Shown one piece after another: positions 28,365 through 36,791 of a stretch of 64,000 nt of DNA. The notes beneath the pieces were generated by a model. It saw only the letters and a list, made by a program, of their open reading frames with translations. It was not told the DNA's origin and did no database searches. Source of the DNA: Brucella sp. 21LCYQ03 (lineage in GTDB: Bacteria > Pseudomonadota > Alphaproteobacteria > Rhizobiales > Rhizobiaceae); contig NZ_JAMJWE010000003.1 in assembly GCF_023554105.1 (NCBI RefSeq), forward strand, positions 186,001 through 250,000. Reading direction: 5' to 3'. The first letter of the stretch is position 1. Each line of letters starts with the position of its first letter. Made by a program: the position numbers and the translations under genes.

Positions 28365-29570
28365 ATGCGTTTTCCAATATTGCAGCATACGTCTGAACGT
28401 CTCCTGCGAAATGCAGCGATCGTTCTGATTGCCGGATTTGGTGCAGGGTGTAGCGCCGATACAATGCGCTTTACCGATGGCATGTTTACCGGTTCTACAC
28501 CTAATCAGCGTGTTGTTCAGCAGCAGCCGGCTAATGATGTTTACGCATCGGCGCCGATAGCAGCGGCACCACCTGTTTCAAGTGGTTCGGTTCAGCGCAA
28601 CAGTCTGCCGCCTGTGTCTTCAGCACCAGTTGCTGCTGCTGCAACGCAGGCACAAAATCAGGTGAACCAGACGCGTGACGTGGCAGCGAGCCATGTCAGC
28701 AATGCCGGAACGCAGGTCGCTAGCGCTGCCGGTGCTGCCAACAATGCGGCCGCTAATGCGAAGTCGAATGTCCTTGGTCAGTTGCCAGCAACTGCAAGTG
28801 GTGTGCCAATTCCTGCTGCCGGTCATGTTGCAGCACCTGTCGCTGCCGCAGCTGCGGGTGGCTATGCCGTCAAATCAGGTGATTCGCTTTTCTCCATTGC
28901 GCAGAAGCACAACGTACCAGTTGAACAGTTGAAGCAGGCGAATGGCCTTTCAAACGGTGCAATCCGTGTAGGCCAGAATCTTGTTATTCCATCCGCTGCA
29001 ACAGGTGCTGCAACACAGGTTGCAGCCGTATCGCCACAGCCGGTCAAGCCAGCTGTCACAGCTCCTGTACAGACTGCTTCGGTCCCGCCGAATGAAGCGT
29101 CTAACGTCAAGCCTTACACGCCTCCATCAGCGAGCAATAAGGTCATCGAAGATGCTGAAAAAGATCAGTCCGCAGCACCATCTTCGACCGGTATTTCGCA
29201 GATGCGCTGGCCGGTTCGCGGTCGCGTTCTCGCGAGCTTCGGCCAGCGTGACGGCACTTCCGTTAACGACGGTATCGATATCATGGTGCCGGAAGGCACT
29301 CCTGTAAAAGCTGCTGAAAACGGCGTCGTTATCTATTCAGGCGATGGCTTGAAGGAGTTCGGTCAGACGGTGTTGATCCGCCACGATAACGGCCTTGTGA
29401 CTGTTTACGGACATAACAGCCAGATCCTCGTACAGCGCGGCCAGAAGGTTCGTCGCGGTGAGGATATTGCAAAGTCGGGCATGAGCGGCAACGCGAAATC
29501 GCCGAAGCTGCACTTTGAAGTGCGCAAGAACTCGTCGCCGGTCAATCCTTCCAAATATCTGGAATCATAA
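28365..29570 (+). CDS. nlpD: LysM and degenerate LytM (M23) lipoprotein, NlpD type
   Basis: 401 residues. The N-terminus looks like a lipoprotein signal (hydrophobic 16-28 with Cys29, although the lipobox GAGC is weak). A low-complexity Ala/Pro/Gln region follows, then a LysM domain (167-209, YAVKSGDSLFSIAQKHNV) and a C-terminal LytM/M23 domain (281-390). Two of the four usual zinc ligands are changed: Asn301 replaces the first His (NDGIDI) and Lys381 replaces the first His of HxH (KLHFEVR). It is therefore probably not a peptidase but an amidase activator, like NlpD and EnvC. The ATG at 28365 is preferred over a TTG five codons upstream. Confidence 0.85.
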   Translation: MRFPILQHTSERLLRNAAIVLIAGFGAGCSADTMRFTDGMFTGSTPNQRVVQQQPANDVYASAPIAAAPPVSSGSVQRNSLPPVSSAPVAAAATQAQNQVNQTRDVAASHVSNAGTQVASAAGAANNAAANAKSNVLGQLPATASGVPIPAAGHVAAPVAAAAAGGYAVKSGDSLFSIAQKHNVPVEQLKQANGLSNGAIRVGQNLVIPSAATGAATQVAAVSPQPVKPAVTAPVQTASVPPNEASNVKPYTPPSASNKVIEDAEKDQSAAPSSTGISQMRWPVRGRVLASFGQRDGTSVNDGIDIMVPEGTPVKAAENGVVIYSGDGLKEFGQTVLIRHDNGLVTVYGHNSQILVQRGQKVRRGEDIAKSGMSGNAKSPKLHFEVRKNSSPVNPSKYLES

Positions 29571-29594
29571 GCGGAATTCGATCAAGGAATTAAG

Positions 29595-29622
29595 AAAGGC
29601 GGGTCTCAGACCCGCCTTTTTC
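29595..29622 (+). terminator. intrinsic terminator after nlpD
   Basis: AAAGGCGGGTC pairs with GACCCGCCTTT around TCA, with a T-tract following. It closes the co-oriented block that began at argS. Confidence 0.9.
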
Positions 29623-29679
29623 ATTTTGCTTTTCTTAACGGGCATCCCGAAAACCGTCTCACACCTTTCGGGACGCGCT

Positions 29680-30543
29680 TTATATCGCCTTACCAAGCCG
29701 ACCAGCCAGATCCTGAATGTATTGCCAGGCAACGCGGCCAGAGCGATTGCCGCGTGTGGTTGACCATGTCAACGCTTCTGCATGCAGTAGCTTTGGATCG
29801 TAATTCAGCTGGTAATTGGCAGCATAGCCATCGACCATCGCCAGATAATCTTCCTGATTGCATTTGTGAAAGCCAAGCCACAGGCCGAAGCGGTCAGATA
29901 GCGACACTTTTTCTTCAATCGCTTCCGATGGATTGACCGCCGTAGAGCGTTCATTGTCGATCATGTCACGCGGCATCAGGTGACGACGATTTGAAGTCGC
30001 ATAGAAAATGACGTTGTCCGGCCGACCTTCGACGCCACCTTCAAGTGCGGCTTTCAACGACTTATAAGACGTATCATCGTGATCGAATGACAGATCATCG
30101 CAGAACAGAATGAAGCGATAGGGCGTTTCCTTGATGAGGTTCATCAGGGCAGGGAGGCTGTCGATATCTTCACGATGAATTTCAACGAGTTTCAGCGGAA
30201 GCTTGTCGGCCTGTTCAGCATTGACGCTGGCCTGTGCTGCCTTGACGAGCGATGATTTGCCCATGCCGCGCGCGCCCCAAAGAAGCACGTTGTTAGCCGG
30301 ATAACCTTTTGCAAAGCGGCGCGTATTATCGACAAGCTGATCACGCACCAGATCGACGCCACGGATCAGTCCGATATCGACGCGATTGACGCGCTTCACC
30401 GCATCAAGCGTCAGACGCTCAGGCGCCCAGACAAAACAATCGGCAGATTCAAGATCAGGTGTTGCTGGCTGCGGTGGCGCAATGCGTTCCAGGGCCGCGA
30501 TCAGGCGGTCGAGTTTTTGGCTCAGTATATTTTCGGTCGTCAT
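29680..30543 (-). CDS. DUF815-family AAA+ ATPase
   Basis: 287 residues. The Walker A motif is LLWGARGMGKSSLVKA, Walker B is FILFCDDLSFD, and ATSNRRHLMPRD plays the sensor 1 role; the C-terminus has NRSGRVAWQYIQDLAG. These place it in DUF815, a conserved AAA+ family of unknown function. It is divergent from yajC by 161 bases and ends just after the nlpD terminator. Confidence 0.85.
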   Translation of the reverse strand: MTTENILSQKLDRLIAALERIAPPQPATPDLESADCFVWAPERLTLDAVKRVNRVDIGLIRGVDLVRDQLVDNTRRFAKGYPANNVLLWGARGMGKSSLVKAAQASVNAEQADKLPLKLVEIHREDIDSLPALMNLIKETPYRFILFCDDLSFDHDDTSYKSLKAALEGGVEGRPDNVIFYATSNRRHLMPRDMIDNERSTAVNPSEAIEEKVSLSDRFGLWLGFHKCNQEDYLAMVDGYAANYQLNYDPKLLHAEALTWSTTRGNRSGRVAWQYIQDLAGRLGKAI

Positions 30544-30704
30544 TCCATGCCCTCAGATGATGAGGATGTTGGCTTAACATGCAACAACCAGCAGGAAAAG
30601 TGTGTGGCTATGGCTGCGTGAAGCCATCGTCGGTTGCAATTGGCGCACTAACCATTGTAATGCCATTAAGAATTTGTCTTTTGAGACTTCCAGAGGAGTA
30701 ACTA

Positions 30705-31046
30705 ATGTTCGTAACACCAGCTTATGCTCAGGCTTCCGGTGGCGCTATGGGGCCAGATATGCTCATGAGCATTCTGCCTTTCGTCCTGATTTTCGTTATC
30801 ATGTATTTCCTCATCATTCGCCCACAGCGGACCCAGATGAAGAAGCGTCAGGAAATGCTCGCAGCCGTTCGTCGCGGTGATACAGTTGTAACTGGTGGCG
30901 GCATTGTCGGTAAGGTCCAGAAGGTCCACGACGATGGTGAACTTGACGTTGAAATCGCTGAAGGCGTTAAGATTCGCGTTCTGCGCAGCGCTCTTTCGGA
31001 AGTGCGCGTTAAGGGCGAACCAGTCGCTGATAACAAGAATAAGTAA
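30705..31046 (+). CDS. yajC: preprotein translocase subunit YajC
   Basis: 113 residues: one transmembrane helix (ILPFVLIFVIMYFLIIRPQ), the RPQRTQMKKRQEML stretch and a small beta domain (VVTGGGIVGKVQKV). YajC associates with SecDF and the Sec translocon. The ATG at 30705 follows GAGGAG by about 8 bases. secDF follows 148 bases downstream after a strong hairpin. Confidence 0.94.
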   Translation: MFVTPAYAQASGGAMGPDMLMSILPFVLIFVIMYFLIIRPQRTQMKKRQEMLAAVRRGDTVVTGGGIVGKVQKVHDDGELDVEIAEGVKIRVLRSALSEVRVKGEPVADNKNK

Positions 31047-31056
31047 TTTTTGATTT

Positions 31057-31096
31057 GAACAGGCCCCGGTAAGGATTCCCTAACCGGGGCCTGTTC
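31057..31096 (+). terminator. strong hairpin between yajC and secDF
   Basis: GAACAGGCCCCGGT pairs with ACCGGGGCCTGTTC, a perfect 14-base-pair stem with a 12-base loop, but no T-tract follows. It may be a terminator of the Rho-assisted kind, an mRNA-stabilising stem at the yajC 3' end, or a processing site. Confidence 0.5.
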
Positions 31097-31194
31097 ATTA
31101 TTGTGAGGCCTGCGTTAAGCGCACGCTTCCCACAAAACCGGCTGCATTATGCATCCGGTTTAAGTTCTTCCAGCCGAAACGGAATTGCTGCCCG

Positions 31195-33471
31195 ATGCTA
31201 TATTTTTCACGTTGGAAATCGGCTCTGATCTGGTTGGCAATTATCGCCAGCTTCATCATTGCATCGCCTAATTTTTTCTCGCGTGAAACTCTGGCTAATC
31301 TGCCGGGCTTTCTGCCGACCAAACAGGTCGCACTCGGGCTTGATCTGTCGGGTGGTTCACGCCTTGTGCTTCAGGTGCAGAATCCTGGCCGAGGTGATGT
31401 TGACCGCACAAAAGACGTTATGCGCCAGCGCCTTGAGGAATTGGGTTATGGCAACCCGATTGTTGATGAAGAAGGCCGCAATCGTATTCGCGTTGAAGTT
31501 CCGGGCCTCTACGACGCCCAACTTCTAAAAGATATTTTGAGCATTCGTGGCGAGCTTTCATTCCTTGCTGTCGATGACAGCATGTCGCCCGATGACGTCA
31601 TCCGTGGTGGCGCTTCGCCGACGGATAGTTCGATTATTTATTCATCTGACGATCCGCCCGTTGGCTATCTCGTTAAAAAACAGCCCATTTTCACTGGAGC
31701 GGACGTTGTCGATGCAAAAGCGACGCTTGGTGGCGATGACAATGAACCGGTCATCACTCTGACCCTTGATGAGAAGGGGCGCAGCGCTCTTGCAGCCGCG
31801 ACCGCTCAGGTTACAGACAAGACTTTTGCCATCGTCGTTGATAATCAGGTTGTTTCAGCACCTGTCGTTGACGAGCCACTTGATACCGATGAATTGCAGA
31901 TTTCCGGTGCTTTCGATCTACAATCGGCCAACAATATGTCGGTTGTTCTACGTTCCGGTGCTTTGCCTAAGGCCGTTACGGTTCTTGAAGAACGCACAAT
32001 CGCATCCGCGCTTGGCGACGATTATGCGAGTGCTGCGGTTTCTGCGGCATTGCTTGCAATGGTGCTCGTCGGCCTGTTTATGATCCTGTCCTATGGCGTT
32101 CTCGGCGTCATCGCTATGGTGGCGCTTGTCGTCAATATGGTCATTCTCGTTGCGGTTATATCGTTGATTGGGGCCTCCATAACGCTTGCGAGCGTTGCTG
32201 GTATCGTGCTGATTATCGGCATGGCGGTTGACGCCAATATTCTGATTTATGAACGCGTACGCGAGGATCGCCGCAAAGGCTATTCCGTTGTTCAGGCAAT
32301 GGAATCGGGCTTCTACCGCGCGCTTTCGACGATTGTTGACGCCAATTTGACCACGATGATTGCGGCACTGGTGCTGTTCCTTATGGGCTCAGGTCCGGTT
32401 CATGGCTTTGCACTCACCGTTACAATCGGCATTCTGACGACACTGTTCACGACGCTGACCTTCACGCGTCTGCTGATCGCTCAATGGGTGCGCACTGCAA
32501 AGCCGAAGGAAATTCCAAAGCGCCGTCTGAAGCTCGTACCAACGGTTACACATATTCCGTTTATGCGTTTGCAGTTTGTAACGCTGGCGATTTCAGTTCT
32601 GGCTTCGGCAATCGTTGTCGCGCTCTTCGTCAACATTGGTTTCAACTACGGCATCGACTTCCGTGGCGGCTCAATGGTCGAATTACAGGCACGTAGCGGT
32701 GATGCAGATCTGCCTGACATTGAAGAACGCATGAGCGAGCTGAACATCGACAGCGCGCGTGTGCTGCCCGCAAAGTCGCCGCGCTCAGCTCTTGTCATCA
32801 TCGGCAGCCAGGAAGTGGGCGATGATGCCGAGCAGACCGTTGCAGTGAAACTGCGCGGCGAATTCGAACAGGACTATTCGTTCCAGCGTGTTGAAGTGGT
32901 TGGCCCGACAGTATCCGAGCAGCTTTCACAGGCTGGGCTTCTGGCGCTGTTCCTGTCGCTTGCCGGTATTTTTGTCTATGTCTGGGTGAGATTCCGCTGG
33001 CAGCTGGCGCTTGGTGCGGTTCTTTCAACACTTCACGACGTGATTATTCTGGCGGGCGTGTTCATCGTCTTCCGCATGGAATTCAATCTATGGAGTGTAG
33101 CGGCGGTTCTGACGATCATCGGTTACTCGCTCAACGATACCATCGTGATCTATGACCGTGTTCGCGAAAATCTGCGCCGTTACAGCAGTGCGCCATTGCC
33201 CGCAATTATCGATGCCTCGATCAACCAGACTTTGTCGCGTACCTTGCCGACAGCTTTTGTGACTTTTATTGCGCATATTCCGCTCTATATGTTCGGTGGT
33301 GCGGATATTCGCATGTTCGCACTGGCGCTGAGCGTAGGTATTATTGTTGCGACGTATTCTTCGATCTTTATCGCAGCACCTTTGTTGGTTCAGTTCGGCC
33401 TCAAGCCACGTGAAGCAGATAAAGATGCAATGAGCGATGATCTTGAGCAGTCGCTCAATCTGGATAATTAA
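31195..33471 (+). CDS. secDF: fused protein translocase subunit SecDF
   Basis: 758 residues: a natural SecD-SecF fusion. The SecD half has [14 protein letters not shown], a periplasmic head and the five-helix block with [24 protein letters not shown]. The SecF half begins near 450 with [16 protein letters not shown] and holds [22 protein letters not shown]. It uses the proton gradient to pull exported proteins on the periplasmic side. The next gene starts 2 bases after the stop. Confidence 0.95.
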   Translation: MLYFSRWKSALIWLAIIASFIIASPNFFSRETLANLPGFLPTKQVALGLDLSGGSRLVLQVQNPGRGDVDRTKDVMRQRLEELGYGNPIVDEEGRNRIRVEVPGLYDAQLLKDILSIRGELSFLAVDDSMSPDDVIRGGASPTDSSIIYSSDDPPVGYLVKKQPIFTGADVVDAKATLGGDDNEPVITLTLDEKGRSALAAATAQVTDKTFAIVVDNQVVSAPVVDEPLDTDELQISGAFDLQSANNMSVVLRSGALPKAVTVLEERTIASALGDDYASAAVSAALLAMVLVGLFMILSYGVLGVIAMVALVVNMVILVAVISLIGASITLASVAGIVLIIGMAVDANILIYERVREDRRKGYSVVQAMESGFYRALSTIVDANLTTMIAALVLFLMGSGPVHGFALTVTIGILTTLFTTLTFTRLLIAQWVRTAKPKEIPKRRLKLVPTVTHIPFMRLQFVTLAISVLASAIVVALFVNIGFNYGIDFRGGSMVELQARSGDADLPDIEERMSELNIDSARVLPAKSPRSALVIIGSQEVGDDAEQTVAVKLRGEFEQDYSFQRVEVVGPTVSEQLSQAGLLALFLSLAGIFVYVWVRFRWQLALGAVLSTLHDVIILAGVFIVFRMEFNLWSVAAVLTIIGYSLNDTIVIYDRVRENLRRYSSAPLPAIIDASINQTLSRTLPTAFVTFIAHIPLYMFGGADIRMFALALSVGIIVATYSSIFIAAPLLVQFGLKPREADKDAMSDDLEQSLNLDN

Positions 33472-33473
33472 AC

Positions 33474-33863
33474 ATGGCTAAGGGTATAGAAATTCGCGAA
33501 GCCCATTTTCCGGGCCGCGCACCGATTGATGCCTATGGCAATGGCGGTTTCCGCTTTGCCGATATGTCGCATATAGGATCAATCCTTTGCCTGCCATCGG
33601 GTATTCATGGCTGGAAGCCGCTGACACCACCCATTATTTCGGTCAAAGATCTGGCCGCTATCTTGGAGCAGGCGAATGATATCGAAATTCTGCTTGTTGG
33701 AACGGGTATGGATTTGCGACGAATCCCGGAAGATGTCCGGGCTATGTTGCGCGAGCATCGCATTTCGTCCGACCCGATGAGCACAGGCGCTGCGGTGCGC
33801 ACATATAATGTTTTGCTTGCGGAAGATCGTGCGGTTGCAGCGGCGCTGATTGCGGTAGACTGA
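33474..33863 (+). CDS. Mth938-like / NDUFAF3-family protein
   Basis: 129 residues of the Mth938-like fold (DUF498/DUF598). Typical stretches are IDAYGNGGFRFADMSHIGSI, LLVGTGMDLRRIPEDVRAMLR and STGAAVRTYNVLLAEDRAVAAALIA. The human member NDUFAF3 is an assembly factor for respiratory complex I. It starts 2 bases after secDF and 4 before the next gene, so it is co-transcribed with the membrane-insertion machinery. A complex I role in this organism is inferred from the homologue. Confidence 0.85.
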   Translation: MAKGIEIREAHFPGRAPIDAYGNGGFRFADMSHIGSILCLPSGIHGWKPLTPPIISVKDLAAILEQANDIEILLVGTGMDLRRIPEDVRAMLREHRISSDPMSTGAAVRTYNVLLAEDRAVAAALIAVD

Positions 33864-33867
33864 TTGA

Positions 33868-34701
33868 ATGAACCAGAATGAAGAACATTGCCTGGCGCTT
33901 TTGCGCGAGGCTGACCGGGATCGTTATCTTTCAGTGCTTTATGCGCCGGAGGACAGGCGCGGTGCATTGGCTGCCCTCTACGCCTTTAACACCGAAATCG
34001 CTCGCATTCGCGATCTGGTTCATGAACCATTGCCCGGAGAAGTTCGTCTGCAGTGGTGGCGCGATCTCATCAATGGCGAAGCGCGAGGAAGTGCGGAGGC
34101 ACATCCATTAGCAGCTGCACTGATCGACACGATAAACAAATATGATCTGCCGCGCGTGGCTTTCGATAATTACTGCGAGGCGCGTATTTTCGATCTCTAT
34201 GATGATACGATGCCAAGCCGGAACGATCTGGAAGGTTATTGCGGGGAAACCGCTTCTGCTTTGATTCAGCTTGGCACACTTATTCTTGATCGCGATGCTG
34301 CGCAGGCGCACACAGAAACGATCGGCCACGCAGGTGTTGCGCAGGCGGTTACTGGTCTGCTGCGTCTTCTGCCGATTCATCGTCGTCGCGGACAGCTTTA
34401 TGTGCCAGCGGATATGTTGCAGGCTGTTGGTGTGTCGCGTGAAGCATTTCTGGCTAATGACGACAAATCTGCTCATGAACGGGTCGTCAGCGTTATGATT
34501 GCACTTGCGCGCGAACATCTGGCGATTTTCAATAAAGCAAAGACAGATTTGCCGAAAAGTCTCGGCCCGGCATTTCTGCCGATGGCGCTTGTTCGGGCCT
34601 ATCTCAATGCTATTGAGCGATTGGGCAGCAAGGCCGCTGATCAGGTTGCAGACCTCTCGGCTATACGAAAACAATGGCTGATGTTTAGAGCTGGTTTCTA
34701 A
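33868..34701 (+). CDS. squalene/phytoene-synthase-like protein, NDUFAF6 type
   Basis: 277 residues with the helical trans-isoprenyl-diphosphate synthase fold (ALYAFNTEIARIRDLVHEPLPGEVRLQWWRD near the start). The catalytic Asp-rich motifs are not there: the first lacks D-D-x-x-D, and where real synthases have a TNxxRDxxED motif before RGRxYLP this one reads GLLRLLPIHRRRGQLYVP. It is therefore likely non-catalytic and matches NDUFAF6, a complex I assembly factor in mitochondria. It follows the NDUFAF3-like gene by 4 bases. Confidence 0.82.
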   Translation: MNQNEEHCLALLREADRDRYLSVLYAPEDRRGALAALYAFNTEIARIRDLVHEPLPGEVRLQWWRDLINGEARGSAEAHPLAAALIDTINKYDLPRVAFDNYCEARIFDLYDDTMPSRNDLEGYCGETASALIQLGTLILDRDAAQAHTETIGHAGVAQAVTGLLRLLPIHRRRGQLYVPADMLQAVGVSREAFLANDDKSAHERVVSVMIALAREHLAIFNKAKTDLPKSLGPAFLPMALVRAYLNAIERLGSKAADQVADLSAIRKQWLMFRAGF

Positions 34702-34703
34702 AA

Positions 34704-34742
34704 AATAAGGCGGTTTCCTGAATAAGAAAACCGCCTTATCTA
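34704..34742 (+). terminator. bidirectional terminator between the NDUFAF6-like gene and trmFO
   Basis: AATAAGGCGGTTT (from 34704) pairs with AAACCGCCTTAT around an 11-base loop, between convergent genes. The flanking A- and T-rich bases suit both directions. Confidence 0.75.
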
Positions 34743-34766
34743 TTTGATTTAAAATTTCTTTCTGAA

Positions 34767-36173
34767 CTAAGCGTTGTTGCTCAGCCATTCCTGAAAGTCA
34801 GCCAGTGCACGCGCAGACAAAGCGCGCTTTTTGGCAATCGTCTTTTCTTTGCCGCGAAGGCGCTTGCCTTCGGTCTTTGGAACTTCGATTGGCGGGAACA
34901 GGCCGAAATTCACATTCATCGGCTGGAATGAACGCTTGCCCGGCTCTGCATCATCAGCAACGATGTGACCGCCAGTGATGTGGCCGAGCAGCGCACCAAA
35001 TGCGGTGGTGAGCGGTGGCGCAACTGGTGTTTTTCCAAGCTTTTCAGCAGCCGTAAAACGTCCAGCCAGCAGACCAATCGCTGATGATTCGACATAGCCC
35101 TCGCAACCGGTGATTTGGCCTGCAAAGCGCACGCTCTCACGTGATTTGAGGCGCAGCACATTATCGAGCAGCACTGGCGAGTTGAGATAGGTATTGCGAT
35201 GCAAGCCGCCAAGACGCGCAAATTCTGCATTCTCAAGACCGGGGATCATTTTGAAGATGCCAGTCTGTGAACCGTATTTCAGCTTCGTCTGGAAACCGAC
35301 CATGTTGTAAAGCGTGCCAAGCGCATTGTCCTGACGTAGCTGCACGACCGCATAGGCCTTGACCGTTGGATTGTGCTCATTGGTGAGACCCATTGGCTTC
35401 ATCGGGCCGTGACGCAGAGTTTCTGCACCACGTTCTGCCATGACTTCGATTGGCAGACAGCCGTCGAAATAGGGCGTGCCTTCCCATTCCTTGAAATCTG
35501 TCGTGTCGCCTTCGATGAGGGCTGCAACGAAAGCCTCATACTGCTCCTTGTCCATAGGGCAGTTGATGTAATCCTTGCCGGTGCCGCCGGGACCAACCTT
35601 GTCGTAGCGCGACTGGAACCAGCAGACATCCATATTGATCGAATCAAAATGCACGATCGGCGCGATGGCGTCGAAGAATGCCAAAGCATTCGCACCGGTT
35701 TGTGCCTGAATAGATTCAGCCAATGATGGCGCGGTCAGAGGACCAGTTGCAACAATTGCCTGACCCCATTCTTCTGGCGGTAAGCCAGTGACTTCTTCGC
35801 GCTCAATGGTGATGAGCGGATGCGCCTCAAGCTTTGCGGTCACAGCCTGCGAAAAGCCATCGCGATCAACCGCCAAAGCGCCGCCAGCCGGAACTTGATT
35901 GGCGTCGGCACAAGCCATGATCAGCGATCCTGCGATGCGCATTTCTGCGTGAAGCACGCCAACAGCATTGGTCTCAGCATCGTCCGAGCGGAAAGAGTTG
36001 GAACAAACCAGTTCTGCAAGATGATCTGTCTTGTGCGCATCTGTGCCACGAACGGGGCGCATTTCATGCAGAATAACTGGCACGCCAGCTTGCGCAAGCT
36101 GCCATGCGGCTTCTGATCCAGCGAGGCCGCCGCCGATGATATGTACGGGGGAGAGATTTGTATCTTTTGACAT
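34767..36173 (-). CDS. trmFO: methylenetetrahydrofolate--tRNA-(uracil-5-)-methyltransferase
   Basis: 468 residues. It makes m5U54 in the tRNA T-loop with methylenetetrahydrofolate and FAD. The dinucleotide-binding motif [21 protein letters not shown] opens the protein; [21 protein letters not shown] and [17 protein letters not shown] are family signatures. The ATG at 36173 is used (MSKDTNL); GGAGGT at 36187-36192 also directly abuts an ATG at 36185, so a start four codons earlier is possible. The frame stays open upstream through the whole hairpin array (see the ncRNA entry), which is not taken as coding. Confidence 0.93.
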   Translation of the reverse strand: MSKDTNLSPVHIIGGGLAGSEAAWQLAQAGVPVILHEMRPVRGTDAHKTDHLAELVCSNSFRSDDAETNAVGVLHAEMRIAGSLIMACADANQVPAGGALAVDRDGFSQAVTAKLEAHPLITIEREEVTGLPPEEWGQAIVATGPLTAPSLAESIQAQTGANALAFFDAIAPIVHFDSINMDVCWFQSRYDKVGPGGTGKDYINCPMDKEQYEAFVAALIEGDTTDFKEWEGTPYFDGCLPIEVMAERGAETLRHGPMKPMGLTNEHNPTVKAYAVVQLRQDNALGTLYNMVGFQTKLKYGSQTGIFKMIPGLENAEFARLGGLHRNTYLNSPVLLDNVLRLKSRESVRFAGQITGCEGYVESSAIGLLAGRFTAAEKLGKTPVAPPLTTAFGALLGHITGGHIVADDAEPGKRSFQPMNVNFGLFPPIEVPKTEGKRLRGKEKTIAKKRALSARALADFQEWLSNNA

Positions 36174-36253
36174 GGCAAATCCCATACCTCCTTTGCATGC
36201 CGCCTTCAATGGGAGAAGAGCGTTGCGAGAGGGTAAACAGGTGCCAGAAAAAC

Positions 36254-36295
36254 TAATGGCATCCATCGCGGGAGGAGGTGCGATGAATGCCATTA
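36254..36295 (-). terminator. hairpin 4 of the array, with T-tract (terminator)
   Basis: A 16-base-pair stem with loop ACCTCCTCCC. The minus-strand sequence continues GTTTTTC (36253-36247). It should end the DUF1127-sRNA transcript ahead of trmFO. Confidence 0.75.
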
Positions 36296-36301
36296 TTGTC
36301 A

Positions 36302-36331
36302 GACCGGAATTGGGAGGAGGAGAGTCCGGTC
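36302..36331 (-). ncRNA. anti-SD hairpin 3
   Basis: GACCGGA/TCCGGTC stem of 7 base pairs with a 16-base loop containing CCTCCTCCC at 36320-36312. Confidence 0.75.
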
Positions 36332-36339
36332 CTATAGTA

Positions 36340-36371
36340 TCGCAAAGCTTGGGAGGAGGAGTGCTTTGCGA
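36340..36371 (-). ncRNA. anti-SD hairpin 2
   Basis: TCGCAAAGC/GCTTTGCGA stem of 9 base pairs with a 14-base loop containing CCTCCTCCC at 36359-36351. Confidence 0.78.
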
Positions 36372-36377
36372 CGAACC

Positions 36378-36405
36378 GGGCCTGATGGGAGGAGGATTCA
36401 GGCCC
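36378..36405 (-). ncRNA. anti-SD hairpin 1
   Basis: GGGCCTGA/TCAGGCCC stem of 8 base pairs with a 12-base loop containing CCTCCTCCC at 36395-36387. It begins 35 bases after the DUF1127 stop. Confidence 0.78.
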
Positions 36406-36439
36406 AGCAAATTCGAATTCGTTTTAAAGTCCGTTGGAC

Positions 36440-36586
36440 TTAGCGACCCTTGGACTGACGCGCTACATATGGGATGTCTGCGCGGGAAATGCCGAGGTCA
36501 TTGAGTTCGCGAGTCGAAAGCTGGTTAAGCTCGTTGACTGTGTCGCGATAACGGCGCCAATTGCTGTAAGAGCGGATAAGGTTCAT
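36440..36586 (-). CDS. DUF1127 small protein
   Basis: A 48-residue basic protein, [20 protein letters not shown] through [17 protein letters not shown] to SKGR. The core of a tryptophan and arginine-rich helix followed by L-x-x-L-s-t-R-E-L-x-D-L-G-I-s-R-x-D-I is the DUF1127 signature. The ATG at 36586 is preceded by GAAGGA about 8 bases upstream. DUF1127 proteins in Agrobacterium and Rhodobacter affect phosphate and carbon metabolism and RNA turnover, but no single mechanism is settled. It heads the unit that ends in four anti-Shine-Dalgarno hairpins. It is short enough to be missed by standard gene callers. Confidence 0.93.
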   Translation of the reverse strand: MNLIRSYSNWRRYRDTVNELNQLSTRELNDLGISRADIPYVARQSKGR

Positions 36587-36684
36587 GGTGGTATTCCTTC
36601 ATCGTTGAGGAACTGATTATCAATTCGTCTTGTTTGTTGCTCATGATATAACGCATTGTTTTCGCTACTTGCAGACCCAAGTTT

Positions 36685-36711
36685 GCATAGCTGCTTTGCG
36701 GGTTCCGCAAG
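36685..36711 (-). promoter_or_regulatory. candidate RpoH-type promoter for the DUF1127-sRNA unit
   Basis: CTTG (36711-36708), a 17-base spacer and CTATGC (36690-36685) resemble the alphaproteobacterial heat-shock sigma consensus CTTG-N17/18-CYTAT. The Rhodobacter counterpart is RpoH-dependent, which is why I looked. The match is partial, the implied leader is about 90 bases, and a second -10-like TTATAT lies nearer the gene. Confidence 0.3.
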
Positions 36712-36791
36712 ACGATCTAAATCGATTAGAAAAGCATCGGCCCAAAAATCGTTTTTGATTTTTGGAAGGCTCGATGATTAGAGTAAATAGC

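Larger units (their letters stand above)
36248..36405 (-). ncRNA. array of four anti-Shine-Dalgarno hairpins (CcsR / cuckoo-type small RNAs)
   Basis: Four hairpins follow the DUF1127 gene on its own strand, and each shows CCTCCTCCC in its loop. Stems, in order of transcription, are 36405-36398/36385-36378 (8 bp), 36371-36363/36348-36340 (9 bp), 36331-36325/36308-36302 (7 bp) and 36295-36280/36269-36254 (16 bp). The last stem is fully paired only on the minus-strand RNA, where one position is a G-U wobble; the plus strand would have a C-A mismatch. It is followed by GTTTTTC, so it doubles as terminator. The arrangement matches the CcsR1-4 RNAs behind a DUF1127 gene in Rhodobacter and the 'cuckoo' family of rhizobia. 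A role in stress regulation by base pairing is inferred from those. Confidence 0.85.

Noticed and set aside
36248-36405. Four regularly spaced repeats taken as a CRISPR array
   Set aside because: The repeated unit is a 9-base loop motif inside different stems, not 25-40-base direct repeats with unique spacers, and no cas genes are near.
36174-36410. N-terminal extension of TrmFO with four Pro-Pro-Pro motifs
   Set aside because: TrmFO's nucleotide-binding motif begins right after 36173 and homologues start there. The upstream frame covers the hairpin array. The in-frame spacing is kept as a finding.
36031-36504. 157-codon plus-strand ORF with a Gly/Gly/Gly-rich product across the hairpin array
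   Set aside because: It runs antisense to trmFO and the DUF1127 gene, and the glycine runs arise only from the GGGAGGAGG loops. No ribosome site or family.
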